A stretch of 64,000 nt of DNA from Arachis hypogaea (Eukaryota > Streptophyta > Magnoliopsida > Fabales > Fabaceae): NCBI RefSeq assembly GCF_003086295.3, contig NC_092041.1, forward strand, positions 99,721,827-99,785,826. The letters are read 5' to 3'. Positions 12,201 to 23,959 of this stretch are shown here, piece after piece. Positions within the stretch are counted from its first letter, which is position 1, and every line of letters starts with the position of its first letter. The notes under the pieces are model-generated. The model had not been told where the DNA came from. It made no database searches and saw only the letters and a list, made by a program, of their open reading frames with translations. A program made the position numbers and the translations under genes.

Positions 12201-13702
12201 TGATGAGCGGATATTTTATATGCTTTTTGACATCATTTTCATATAGTTTTCATTATGTTTTGTTTAAGTTTTATTCTATTTTCATAGGATTTAGTGAAAA
12301 ATTCATATTTTTGGATTCTACTTTGAGTTTTTGTGTTTATGATGATTTCAGGTATTTTCTGGCAGAAATTGAGGAGTTTTGAAAAAAGTTTGATTCAGAG
12401 ACAGAGAAAGGACTGCAGATGATGTCAGGATCTGATCTCCATGCACTCGAAGGAGAATTTCTGGAGCTACAGAGGTCCAAATGGCGCACTCTCAATGACT
12501 ATGGAAAGCTAACATCCAAGGCTTTCCAGAAATATATAATAGTTCATACTTTGCTCTGGAAATAAAGGTCCAAAACTGACATTCAACGCCAGTTCTTCAC
12601 CCCCTTCCTGATGTTGGACGCCCAAAAGGGAGCAGCTGGCGTCCAACGCCCAAACAGGAGTCCCAAGCTGGCGTTCAACACCCTAGAGGGAGTTCCAACT
12701 CGTGGCTTCACCTTAGCTCAGCCTAAACACTCACCAAGTGGGCCCGAAAAGTGGATTTTTGCACTACAAGACTAGTTTATCTTATTTCTATAATTCTTAG
12801 TTATTATATTAGTATTTATAGACAAGAGTTCACTCTTGCTAGGAGCTCTTGGCCACTCCACACGTTTTACATTACTTTTCTGTAAGTTATGAGCAACTAA
12901 ACCTCCTAGGTTAAGGTTAGGAGCTCTGCTGATTCTTATGGATTAATAATATCATTATTCTATTTCAATCTATGCTTGATTCGATTCTAAGATGTGTCTT
13001 CGTTCTTCATCCTAATGAATTGAGAGTGTAACTTAACCTTCATCCCTATTCTACATGGGTTCTTGCGAGTCCTTGACGGGATAGTACTGAACCATAAGCT
13101 TGATTGTACATCTCTTAGACGGCTAATCCACGACTTCGTTGGGTACTTGGAGACATCAGTACAGCCGAGGTACGGGGCGATTAGGGCCTTTGTGGTATAG
13201 GCTAGAATTATTGGAGCAGCGTTCTCTGATTCGGAAGATCCGACCTTATCTGTGGTGCTCTGAGTAGGATCACCAGGGGAATGGACTACTAGAGCTTCAC
13301 CCTCGTTCAGATTGGATGACCGCTGACCCAGCATTTAATCTGAAACAGAGGAGATTATGACCGCTAACCCGGTGTTAATCATTTACAGCCTGCCATGGAA
13401 TGAATCAATCAGAAGTTAGAGTAGATGGTGAGAAAAGTTGATCCAGAAGGAAGAAGCATCTCCAAAGCCTCAACCGTTCTCTCATCACTGATTTCACACC
13501 AATTAAGTAATTTTGTTTTATGCGTTTTTCGTGACAACTATATTTTCTATCCGCCTAACTAAGATATGCAAGATAGCCATTTCTTGCTCAAACCAACAAT
13601 CTCCATGGGATCGACCCTCACTCACCTGAGGTATTACTTGGACGACCCGGTGCACTTACTGGTCTATCTGTGCAAATATTGCGGAGTCAATTTCGTGTAC
13701 CA
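12201..13702 (+). mobile_element. Solo LTR (1,502 bp) inserted in the copia Gag gene
   Basis: Starts TGATGAGCGGATATTTTATA and ends GTACCA (TG...CA). The flanks ACCAC (12,196-12,200) and ACCAT (13,703-13,707) are a 5-bp TSD with one mismatch. A second copy with the same ends lies at 62,320-63,842. Inside is GGCGTCCAACGCC and related ~12-mers, a motif I associate with Arachis repeats. No internal domain or second LTR is present, so it is a solo LTR left by LTR-LTR recombination. Its position inside Gag shows it landed after the copia element. Orientation is given by the TG...CA ends only. Confidence 0.88.
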
Positions 13703-14457
13703 ACCATCAAAACCTCTTCTAGAAAATGATGAAAATGAAAAATAGATTAAGTGAGGTGTGCTTGAGAATGAAGAGAATCAGGTTTACGAAATTTCTCAGT
13801 CATGTCATCATGTGACAGAATTAATGTCTCAACTTCTTGTAGGGAATGCAATTCTAGCTTAATCAAGAGAGTAGTGATAAGATTTTGAAAATCTTCATTA
13901 AGACCCTTTAAAAGAGCATCAATATGCTCGTCAGTAATTAAAGAAAAACCTAGAAATACTAAATAATTAACAATTTTCTTGATCTTCGAAACATACTTAG
14001 TAGCTGTAAGACCTTGCTTCTTTATATTCTTCAATTGATCTTTTAATTGCTTGACTTTTTATCTAACATAGTTTGAAAAATAATCTTCAATTTTATTCCA
14101 GATATCATAAACAAAAACACAACCAACCATTTTGGTCTTGAAGGTTTCATCCATGGAATCAAGAAGCCAGGATATAATATTGTAATCTTCTTGTCTGCAT
14201 CTCTTGTATACAGTGGAAAGAACACCAGCAGCACGATCGTCTTCAGTAGCATGTTGAACAGGAATTCTTTTAGGATGTAGATGATCTTCCAGATCTTAAC
14301 CAAAGATGGCAGCCAAAGCCTGCCAGGTCCTATGGTTGTTCTCGTTAAGCTTGTCACTTATGGGATGATCAAAAGATTGAAGATTAAAGCCAGAATTAGA
14401 AGAGAAAAATGAGAAAAAAGGTACAGAAGGATTTGAATTTGCAGCACTGGAAGTCAT
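13703..14457 (-). pseudogene. copia Gag, 5' portion (interrupted by solo LTR)
   Basis: The ATG at 14,455-14,457 lies about 20 bases after the primer-binding site, as expected for copia Gag. The frame opens MTSSAANSNPSVPFFS, followed by a LNENNHRTWQ-type block, a VYDIWNKIEDYFSNY region and GLTATKYVSKIKKIVNYL, all typical of the UBN2/Retrotran_gag family. In-frame stops occur near 14,298 and 14,060. The coding sequence resumes beyond the solo LTR at 12,195 with its RNA-binding end. The putative capsid core is thus recognisable but not translatable as one protein. Confidence 0.8.
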
Positions 14458-14477
14458 GGCTTATATTCAAGAACTAT

Positions 14478-14490
14478 GCTCTTGATACCA
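14478..14490 (-). promoter_or_regulatory. Primer-binding site of the copia element
   Basis: On the minus strand TGGTATCAAGAGC, close to the 3' end complement of initiator tRNA-Met (TGGTATCAGAGC), directly beside the LTR and just before the Gag ATG. Confidence 0.75.
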
Positions 14491-14730
14491 TAAAGGAACT
14501 AGAGTACACAAGATTTTCTTGACAGTAAAAGAAAACTAAAGATAATGTATTTGAGAGAGCTAGTGTGTAAAAAAACAAAATGTATAATATGCAAAATTGA
14601 ATGAATATTAGGGCCACATACTCTACTTACTAAAGCCACATACATATACACATATAGTAGTGCTGGCTATAAGAATAAAATTCGTAAGAACAAAAAATAG
14701 ATTTTACCCCCAAAAACGGAAAGCTCAACA
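14491..14730 (-). repeat. 5' LTR of the truncated copia element (about 240 bp)
   Basis: On the minus strand it starts TGTTGAGCTTTCCG and ends ...AGTTCCTTTA next to the primer site; the usual terminal CA is mutated to TA. No second copy is present because the 3' half of the element is missing. Confidence 0.6.
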
Positions 14731-16399
14731 ACAACTCTACGTAACCAACTAACTATTTTTGCAAATCAACTCTTCATTTTCACTAACAATACTTTTGGAT
14801 GTTTCTTACAAATATTTTAATTTTCACAAATATGAATACATATATTTCTATTTTATTTTGGATGTTTCTTTTTTCTATATTTTTGGATATTTTTTAGTGT
14901 TTATTAATGTATACCAATGGCGGGTGGCTGGCGGCAATTACTAAAAAAGTCGCTAACGGCAACGGTGGCTGGTGATGGAGGTAGCTGGTTTGGGATGGTT
15001 GGTAAGGTGTTAGGAGGAACGGAAAAAAAAGATTAAATAATAATTATAAAAAAAATTGTGAATGGGTATTAGGTTGGTTATTTAGTTTTTTTTTTTAAAT
15101 GAGTTATTTTAAATTTTTCGTTTATGAACTTGTCTGCGACTCAATAAATTATTAATTGATGCTGATTGACAAAAAATTATTTTATATATTGCTTCCAATT
15201 TGCTGATGTACAGCTGTGTAGGCCAAACAGGAGTTGGACCCATTGGTGGTGGCGAGGGTTTCTCAAACATGGCGAGATGCTGGCAGTTCTTTTTCGGCGA
15301 TGGCAAGATGCTGGGGTGGCGACATGCATCTAAGGCCCGACTTTAACGCTGCTCTCTTACAGCTTTGTATCTGATAGACAACGAGAAAGAGATAGGATGC
15401 CATGCGTCTTGCATACATGAAATGTAATTGTCCACTACCTGGTCACCCTCTATAAAACTCCTTCCTTTTTCTTTTCGTGGTCTTCGAAAAAATCGAAGAT
15501 AGAGTAGTGATAAAATATTAAAGATAGATTAATGGTAGTGGTTTATAATAGTAGAAGTAGTAGTGGTGGAGTGAAATCAAAATTAGGGTCACTATAAATG
15601 AAAACCGAGGAAAAGAGTGAATGTCCGTAAATTATTTAAAAAAAATAGTATGAAATTTAACTCTTTTAAAAGAACATACTGTGGTACATCTAAATTATTC
15701 TCAATATGTAAATTATTATTTTATCAATTTATTTATATGAATATATTTATTTTATTGTTAGTATTGTGTTTTTCTAATTATTAATATTGTTATCATTTTA
15801 AGTGATAATGTTAAACAATTTAATTAGTAATATTAATATTAAGATAGTGTCTGAATATTAATATTAGAATGTAAAACACAGAAAAATATATATTAATCAT
15901 GTATAATTTTTTTAGTATATGTAAATAATTTTTATATTTTTTTTTGTTGTTGATTGTTATTTTTAGTAATATAAATATGTGTAATAATTTGAGAATTGTA
16001 TATTATTATTAAATTTAAAAATATGACATATCTTGTGTAATAATCTAGAAATTATAGATTATTTTTAGTTTAAAAACTGATATTAATATTAAGATCACGA
16101 ATGTTGAATGTTAGTATATATTTTAAATCAATATTATATATTGATATTTATATTCATATTCATATTTTTTTAATAATAGATAATCATTATCGAATATAAA
16201 AATTATTGTATGTAGGATATTATTGTATTGATACTAAATATTATATATTAATAATCATATGTTAAATCAATATTATATTAGTATTCATATATGCGAATAT
16301 TATTGTGTTAATGCTAAGCATTAGCATATGTTGTTAAAGAAAATATGTAGGGTACGTAAATAAATATATTATTAATAAATATAGTATTATAATACCATA
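14731..16399. other. Non-coding stretch; one promoter-like patch
   Basis: AT-rich with (A/T) runs. The part at 15,210-15,460 is less AT-rich and ends with a TATAAAACTCC sequence at about 15,452, which resembles a TATA box followed by C/T-rich DNA. No reading frame follows, so this may be a stranded promoter remnant. Otherwise nothing was recognised. Confidence 0.4.
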
Positions 16400-16408
16400 A
16401 ACATTAAG

Positions 16409-17501
16409 GGGGTAAGTATTGTTTTGGTTTCTAAAGTTTAGGGTCAAAATAAAAATTGCTTTTGATCATATTTTGGATTTAAAATCGTTCCTAACATTTT
16501 ATTTGGTATTAAAATTGTCTTTTTTGGCCATTTTATCTTTATACTCTCTCACCTCTCTAATTCCAAATCCTATCTTCTCCACTCCATCGTCACAGCACAG
16601 AACACACACAGCTCTTCTTCTTCTTCTTCTTCACACACAATTATCATACACCTCCTTTTCTTCTTCTTCTTCTTCTTCTCCAACACACACAACCACCACA
16701 CCTTCTTCTTCACACACAACCATCACACACCTCTTTCTTCTTCTCTTCTTCTTCTTCTCCATCACACACAATCGCCACACACACTTCACCTCGACGGCGC
16801 GGTGACCTCCAGGCGCAGCAGCGGCCAACGACGATCTTCACCTCGACAGCGCAGTGACCTCCAAGAGCAGCAGCGTCCAACGACAACCTCCACCCCAATG
16901 GCGACCTCCAAGAGCAATAGGAGTGACTTTCATACTTTTTTATAAGATATAGTTTCATTCTTTTTGTTTTAAAAAAATTAAAATATGTTGTTGTTGTTAG
17001 ATTTGAAGAATTTAATGTTGTTCATCACAATTCCTAATTCTCTAATTTTTATTGTTGATTTTGTTTTTGTTCTTATTTTTGGATTTCTGGATTGCTATTG
17101 CTTTTTTTTGTTTTTGAATTTCTTGTTTCTCCTTAATTTTTTTTATTGTTCTTGTATTTGATTGTTCTTGGTAATTAAATTTATAGATTTTTTATTTTTT
17201 GTAATTGGAGATGAATCTAAGTATTTTTAATTCTTATAATTGAATTTTGTTAACTGTATTTAAAGATTTGAAGTTTTGAGTTTTGTTAATAGAAGAAGAA
17301 TTTGTTCTTTTGGAAGAAGAAGAAGAAGAAGAATGAAATGGTGGAAAAATGGATATTTTTGTCATTTAGAAAAAAAATTTATTTAAAAGGACAATTTTAA
17401 TAGCAAATAAAACAATAAAGATGATTTTAAATCGAAAACTACGTTAGGCATGGTTTTGATTTTGACCTTAAATATTAGGGGGCAAAATAATATTTATCTC
17501 T
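16409..17501. mobile_element. Long-TIR MULE-type non-autonomous element, 1,093 bp
   Basis: TIRs of about 110 bp: left GGGGTAAGTATTGTTTTGG..., right (reverse complement) AGAGATAAATATTATTTTGCC.... Both continue with a GGTCAAAAT block and then TTTAAAATC and TATTAAAATTGTC. Flanks AACATTAAG and AATAATAAT match at 6 of 9 positions, a decayed 9-bp TSD at best. The interior has CT/TTC microsatellite runs (16,610-16,760) and no transposase. Overlapping short frames around 16.4-16.96 kb are S/T- and E/V-rich shadows of these runs. Confidence 0.75.
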
Positions 17502-17697
17502 AATAATAATAATATATAATTAATATTAAGGTTAATGGATTAAGGTTAATATTTACCCTATATATATTGTTTTTAATTATGAATATAAATTCTGTAAATT
17601 TCGAGCATGTTAATCAATTTTTTTTATCTTTATTTGTATTCATGCTACGAGAGTTTTAAGACTGAGAAAATTTGTTCTACCAGAATGATATAGCTAC

Positions 17698-19835
17698 TTG
17701 GTGACCGATGCATTACGAAAAACTAGATTTTATCATGTATTTCAATTAGGAGGAGTGAAATGTAATTCAGATTTAATGACGTCATTAATAGACACGCGAC
17801 AGTCGGAAATACATACATTTCATCTTTCAATCGGTGAATGCACAATCACACTGGAAGATATGGCACACATCTATGATCTCCCAACCGATGGTCATGCCGT
17901 AAATGGAAGAACAGATAGTAGTTTTGCCCACTTGGTCGACGAATACGTTGCCAACTTTGGGATACCACCAATCGAAAATGATCATGTATCTAGTGTGATC
18001 AAGTTGTCATGGTCTCATGGATCAGGCAAATCCATGATGCGGAGGCATTGGACACTCCAGAATCTTTGTACTTGCCCTTGTTGAGGAATTTTTCAGAAAT
18101 CAGATCTTACAGTTGGAGATCGACATGTTTGGCATATTTATATAAGTCTTTCTGTTTGGCCTTGCATTATGATACAAAGGAGATGAATGATCCACTAGTA
18201 CTGTAGCACGTCTGGACATAGGAGCAAATGCCTTGGCTAGTTCCGATTCCCGCACCTGTCTTTCCAGGTGGAATGTTTCCGTTGGCATAAAGGTAAAATC
18301 GTATTCTCATGTGCAAGATAGAATTGTATATCATTATGTTAAGTCAATTTTGTTATGTTTCTAATTAGATAGTTTAAAATTTTCAGGTGGAATAATTGGA
18401 GGCAACGCCAAAACCATAGAGCAATGAAGGTAACACATCTTAAGAAGATGTTTGATGATATGCAAGCTGACCAGGTAATAACTAGAAATATTGTTTTATA
18501 ATGACAATTATTATCCTTGTTGTTGTTACCATCTACTCTATTTGGTATAACATTATATTGCAGTTTCTGTGGCTTCCGTATGTCTATAGCCATCATGATG
18601 TGCCTCAAGATGTATATACTCATCACAAGATATGGATCATCGTTGGCCCATTGATTGATGTTGAGACCATAGAATGGAAGCTAGCTAATCGAGTTTGTCG
18701 GCAATTTGGCTATCCACAGCCTCTACCAGGTATGGGAGAAAAATTGGAGGAGCATCACAACGTCGGGTTGCACGGTGAACAGAACATGGACGGTAGAAAG
18801 TTCCACATCGAATGGTTCAGTAGGTGAGAAGTAAATCGATATCAATATACTATTGATGGTTTTCATGCGGATCCTTATTCACCTATGGTTGAGTACAATA
18901 ATTGGTATAGATGAGAGTTTGGTGGTCATTTGATTGTATGCGACAAAGTTTGGGTCGATCTGTTTGATGCACAACAACAATCCCTACCACGGCAACAACC
19001 ACCCCCACCACGACAGTCACTACCACCACAGTATCTACCGCCACGACAGTATCGACCTCTGCCACCACAGTGTCAACAACAACTACAGTATCCACCTCCA
19101 CCACAGTATCCACCGCACTACCCACTTCTGCTACGTATACACCTCTTCCACCATATTATCCTCCACCGCCGTCCTATTATCAACCTCAACAACTTCATTC
19201 GCAGCAACAACAAAAAAATGAATGTTGGAAGTTCCTCCGTATCTCGGTTGTTTGAGTTTGGACCGGATCAGTTTCGATTTCTATTTTGGAATCCTACCAC
19301 ACCAGTGACAAGTAGTGCTCAGCAACGGCAACCACAGCCTAACAAGGAATACCATGCAGGTTTCGTTCGGAGTCAAGCAAAATCTGGTCTCATGTCACTA
19401 GATGGTTGTGCTTGTCGTGGTCCTAGCCATGGTGGCAAATTTGATGCGTGAATGTCTATGGATTCCAAGAGTAGTTTCCCTGACGTCAGCTTCGGCTACA
19501 CGCATGAAAGGGATGATACACGCTTGAACGAACAAGCTTGGCAAATGCGTAGCAAAGACACATGTATCGACTTTAACAAAGATGATGACGAGGGATCCGA
19601 GGATGCAAGAATGGGTGAGAGTGACAATAGTGATGAAGAAGATGATGACTCCCCGCGTGGTAGTGTAGTCGACCTCCAACAATGCAATAGTGGACATGAG
19701 AGGGCATATTTTCTTTAGACTCATGTAGTACCACTAGATAAACTCAGCACATCGCCATTCATGAAAATGCTTAAGAAGGTAAAGAAGTTTGTTACAGGCA
19801 AACCAAGTTGGCTAGGGAAAAGGAAGAAAAAATGA
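17698..19835 (+). pseudogene. Plant mobile domain (PMD/MAIN-like) protein, decayed
   Basis: The first exon reads LRKTRFYHVFQLGG, then EIHTFHLSIGECTITLEDMA and YDLPTDG, the hallmark start of the plant mobile domain (aminotransferase-like, PF10536; such genes are often auto-annotated as phosphatase-7 long-form homologs). Further exons give LPLLRNFSEIRSYSWRST and PAPVFPGGMFPLA (18,080-18,291), a short exon after a GT-AG intron (18,387-18,474), then FLWLPYVYSHHDVP, WIIVGPLIDVETIEWKLANR and RRQFGYPQP-like sequence (18,564 on). The C-terminal half is Q/P-rich (18,975-19,210), acidic (19,570-19,660) and ends in a basic GKRKKK at 19,835. In-frame stops occur near 17,686, 18,824, 18,912, 19,449 and 19,716, and a frameshift near 18,030. 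PMD proteins act in nuclear silencing or genome stability in plants; the job inside MULEs is not established. Confidence 0.75.
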
Positions 19836-20114
19836 ACTCTACGTAATGTTTTAGTGTAGCGTACTCATATAGAGGAACTTTGATGTGTATGTTTTGATGT
19901 GTAGGATTTTTGTGTTGAACTCCTATGGTACCAACTATCTTGTGTATTATGCAATGTATTTTTTCATAATTAATTGTTCGATTTCATAATTTTTCGTAGT
20001 TAACCGTTCGATTTCATTTTCTTAAGTTTTGTTACTTTTTTATCCCTTCACAAGGATAGTCTAACAACAACCACAATATTACACCAAAGACAAACTTAAC
20101 ATGTGAATTAATCA

Positions 20115-23083
20115 TTATAGAGCAAGACTTGCACCCCTTGAACTTGATCCGAGACGATGAGGGCATTGACTGCAGTTATGACCTTCGACCCCCACAGAGG
20201 TTGCATTGTCGTAGACCACGCATTTAGCGAGCATCCATTTTGTTCAAATATCAGGTTGATTTTGGTCTACCTTTACCACCTCACCTGAGTACAGGGTTAG
20301 GAATCAACCGTGGTCCAGTGTCAGCTGGCCATGTACTTGGATCCCCTACTGGTACAAACTCGTGCTGGTAAACTCTACGAATTTTATCCATCTTGTAGAC
20401 ATCATGAACATAAGTTCACCAGATGAGACGCTGGTTGGCACAAGACGCAAAAACATGGCGACATGGAAGTCGAGTCACTGAAAGTTACCACAACCGCATA
20501 CTATGTTCCTGAAGTCAATGGTGTATTCAACATCACTAGGCATCTCACGAATCTCAAATACTTCGTTTCGTTTATCAAATCGATACACTTGTATGCTCCT
20601 CGATGCATGTAAATTTGTCTGCAACTTCGCAGTGGCAAATTTTGAGAAAGCATGTTCAGCAGTGATCCGCTCCTGAGCCTCGGCTCTCTTCCGAGTAAAA
20701 AGCTCATTCAAATGATAATAGGTTGCTCTGATCAATGCTGTGACAGGGATGTTACGCTCACCTTTCAACATGGAATTTATGCACTTGACTAGGTTGGTTG
20801 TTATATGACCCCAACAATGCCCTTCATCAAAATCCATCACCCATTGCATACGATCAATATTGTCACACTATTGAGTATATGCCTCTCCTCACTCATGCAA
20901 CCGCTGGTGCTGCTCATTGTATTGTTGCTTTGTCTTAGAATACCTTACAGGAAAACTTGTTACAAGATGATACCAATAATGACTTTATAAAAAAAATTGG
21001 TTTATATAATTACTTTGTTGGTCCCTATAGTTTCGCAAAATTTTCAATTAGTTTCCTATACTTTTTTCCTTTTAATTGGGTCCCTGCACCATTTTTTTTT
21101 CAATTAGGTCCCTCTTAGTAGTAATTGACTTAATTGTATAGGGACCCAACTAAAAAAAAAATTGGTGCAGGGACTCAAATAAAAGGAAAAAAAGTATAAG
21201 GACTCAATTGAAAAAAAATTTGGTGCAGGGACCCAATTAAAAGGAAAAAAAAAGTATAAGGACCTAATTGAAAATTTTGCGAAACTATAGGGATCAACAG
21301 AGTAATTAAACCTAAAAAATTTATAATCAACAAATTTTAACTATATATGAAGAACATGTCTTACCCATATTTATGATGAGTTTCTGCAAGTAAGGTCCCT
21401 TGAATCATCGTAGAAAGTTTGACGCAATATGCCTAATATAGAATAGATGAAATGCTATAGGAGGACTCCACGCACCATTACTTTTAGCCATTGTTGCACT
21501 GATAGAGTCGTACCGATCGGAAATAATACCCACACCATTCCTCCTCACAACATTCCTCTGTAGATTATCGAGAAAAAAATGTCATGCGTCAGCGGTATCT
21601 CTTTCCACAATAGCAAAAGCAAGTGGCACAATATTCTAGTTTCCATCTTGAGATACGGCAACCAAAAGAGCTCCCCTGTATCGTCCATACAGATGTGTTT
21701 CATCAACCTACACGAATTGTTTACAATTTTGGAATGCTCTAATGCATAGATGGAAGCTCCAAAATACTTGGCGCATTATCTTGACACCTTCCTCCACCTC
21801 AGATCCACGATATGGTGGTATATTATCGACCCGAACCACAGAACCTAGGTTCTACACACACATTGCCATACACCAGGCTGAAAATCACTGGTAGGAGGCT
21901 TCTCAACCTCCAAAGATTTTTGCAATCGATTTTTTTATTGTCAACCATGCTTTACGATAGCTTATCATATAGTTGAATTTAGACAGAACATCTGCAATCA
22001 TGACTCAGATCTTAATAGTTGGGTCGGCTTCTACTAGAGGTCTTGTAGAATCCGCAATTGTATAAAAATCCAGTTTTGAATAATCTTGAAAAATTGTACT
22101 CATAGTACAGATATAATTTCCATTGTATCGTCTAATTTTCCAACAACATTTTCTCAGAATCAAACTAGCCCGAATTAGCCAATCATAACCTCTACCATAT
22201 TGCAAGTATTTTGTATAAAATGTCAAAGTCTCAAACTCAAAGACCTTGTATTTGACTCCCTTAGAAATGGTGTAATTCCTAATTATCGTGACTACAACTT
22301 TCCTGAAACTAAATTCTATTCCAATAGCAAACTCACCATCTTATACAGAAAGAACAACTATGTACGAAGAATATAAATTTTTAAGTTATATAAAAGTATA
22401 TTTAGTTGTATTTAATGGGTACCTTAACTAAATTAATAAACGATGTACTTTCAACAATTATATTTTAAATAATTTTAAAATTAAAACGTATAATTGTAAT
22501 TTAAAGATTAAAAGTAAAATTGTCATGAAAAAAAATAAAAAATGGTATACCTTGGTTTGCCAACACAGAAAATTTCGGTACGTTCATAGCTTCGAGATCC
22601 AAAGTATGCATGAAAGATGATACACCAAAAGGATGTTGGCTTCCTACCGTGTTTATTATAGCCTGAACTTTCGTGTCCATGCTCTCGTTTTCTTTTTTGT
22701 TTTCTTCCAACATATCATTATTGGTTAAGAACTCCTCTTCATGGTCACTGTTGTTTTCTTTTTCCGAATATGTGTGATCCCATTCATTTATAAAGGTTCG
22801 TCCATTTCATGACTAATATCCAACTCTTCGAATTTAACATACAATTCAATCATGACACATGAGCTTAATTTTGTCAATAGAATATTAACATCTATATCAT
22901 GGTGGCTTTATCCGTCACGTTCATTACTTGAAAATTTATTACGCCATCCAAAACTAACACGAACTTTTTGTATAAAATACTATTGACTCTTTTTAAAAAA
23001 TTACCGTGCATGTGTTGACATAATACACTTTGTAATTTTACAAACGACATCGTGCAAGAAATAATAAAAGATATTAGACTCAT
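20115..23083 (-). pseudogene. mudrA-type MULE transposase, decayed and MITE-interrupted
   Basis: Minus-strand blocks in order: an N-terminal region from 23,083 (MSLISFIISCTMSFVKLQS); SQHPFGVSSFMHTLDLEAMN at about 22,650; the MuDR DNA-binding region with KCCWKIRRYNGNYICTMSTI at about 22,100; the MULE transposase core with VDETHLYGRYRGALLVAVSQ at about 21,690 (one catalytic aspartate), ERDTADAWHFFL and ISDRYDSI (21,480-21,620); then WGHITTNLVKCINSMLKGER and LNELFTRKRAEA (20,670-20,810); a SWIM-type CGCGNF at 20,480; and a CCHC knuckle with EGHNCSQCP near 20,160. Stops (for example just before VDETH and before the second SWIM half) and frameshifts are frequent. A 314-bp MITE splits the gene at 20,999-21,312. 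It would have catalysed cut-and-paste of MULE 1. Confidence 0.85.
20999..21312. mobile_element. MULE-type MITE, 314 bp, inside the mudrA gene
   Basis: Arms: left GGTTTATATAATTACTTTG then TTGGTCCCTATAGTTTCGC; right (reverse complement) GGTTTAATTACTCTGTTG then ATCCCTATAGTTTCGC. Both run on with CAAAATTTTCAATTAG and GGGTCCCTGCACC. Flanks AAAAAAATT (20,990-20,998) and TAAAAAATT (21,313-21,321) form a 9-bp TSD with 8/9 identity, the Mutator signature. The same TIR family bounds MULE 2 (40,541-53,557) and the MITE at 59.1 kb. Confidence 0.88.
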
Positions 23084-23959
23084 ACAGATAAATTTTACAC
23101 CCTAATTTATATATGGTATAATATTACTATTAAAATATACCAACAAACACATATTAGTTTCCATTGCTTTTAAAAAAATTTCATATCTCTAATACAATCA
23201 CATTCTAAAACCTTAAAAAAATCACAAATAAGAATATAAGAAAAAAAACACAACTAAAAACAAAAAGTGTAGAAAAAATAATGAATTTTCTGAACTTTAA
23301 AAGTGAATTCACAAGAATACAGAAGTAAAAAAAGAGTGAATGAATATGTAACTCATTTATGTGGGGCTAACTTATTTATATTGAAATAAAAATTAATTTT
23401 TATTTTTTTTTTTACAAAATAATAAGATTTATTTAAAATAATATTAAATTATTAATATTTTACGCGAAATTAGAGATTAAGTTGGTCCAATTTAATCTGA
23501 TAAAAGTAGTTTTTTGTAGTATACGAAAAATAAAAAATGTCTAATCATCTATTTAAAAAAATAGAAAACCTTCTCATTATCCACAAAATTATTTTTAAAC
23601 TTAAAAAGAAAGTTCTAAAATGCTTCTCGTTGTTGATAAGAATCTTTTTTCAATTTTTTTTTAAAAATAAAAAAATATTCTTGCAGTTCAACATTTAAAA
23701 AAATTTGAGTATCTTGCAGTATGCGAAAAGAGTAAGCCTGTAAATCCCACAAAAATTAATAAATAATTAGTCAATAAATTAATTATTATTCAACAAATTT
23801 AAAAAATAAATTTTTATAATTTAGAGGAATAAAAATATTAAAAATACGAATTCTAATACTAATTTTAAAGATTTTAGTCTAAAACCAGGCCAATAGACTT
23901 ACCGGTTAACCCGGGCTCAAATCGGACCCAAGCCCAACCTATAAAACCACTAAAACGAG

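Larger units (their letters stand above)
10350..14730 (-). mobile_element. Ty1/copia-type LTR retrotransposon, truncated and interrupted
   Basis: Read on the minus strand it has a 5' LTR (14,491-14,730), a tRNA-Met type primer site, a Gag gene, a zinc knuckle, a protease remnant and an integrase. The sequence then stops near 10,350 before reverse transcriptase, RNase H and 3' LTR. A 1.5 kb solo LTR of another family splits Gag at 12,201-13,702. The protease-integrase order is the copia arrangement. The 3' half has been deleted, so it cannot move. Confidence 0.88.
17500..23100. mobile_element. MULE 1: two-gene Mutator-like element (PMD + mudrA type)
   Basis: A plant-mobile-domain gene on + (17,698-19,835) and a mudrA-type transposase gene on - (20,115-23,083) point toward each other with about 280 bp between their stops. 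PMD genes are known companions of plant MULEs. The terminal inverted repeats could not be identified: a long-TIR element lies directly to the left and a gypsy LTR to the right, so the outer edges given are minimal. Both genes are broken. Confidence 0.7.

Noticed and set aside
15600..23738. Possible MULE 1 terminal repeats (ACTCTTTT...CATACTG near 15,660 and near 23,720)
   Set aside because: Only scattered short matches in AT-rich DNA and no consistent TSD; boundaries left unresolved.
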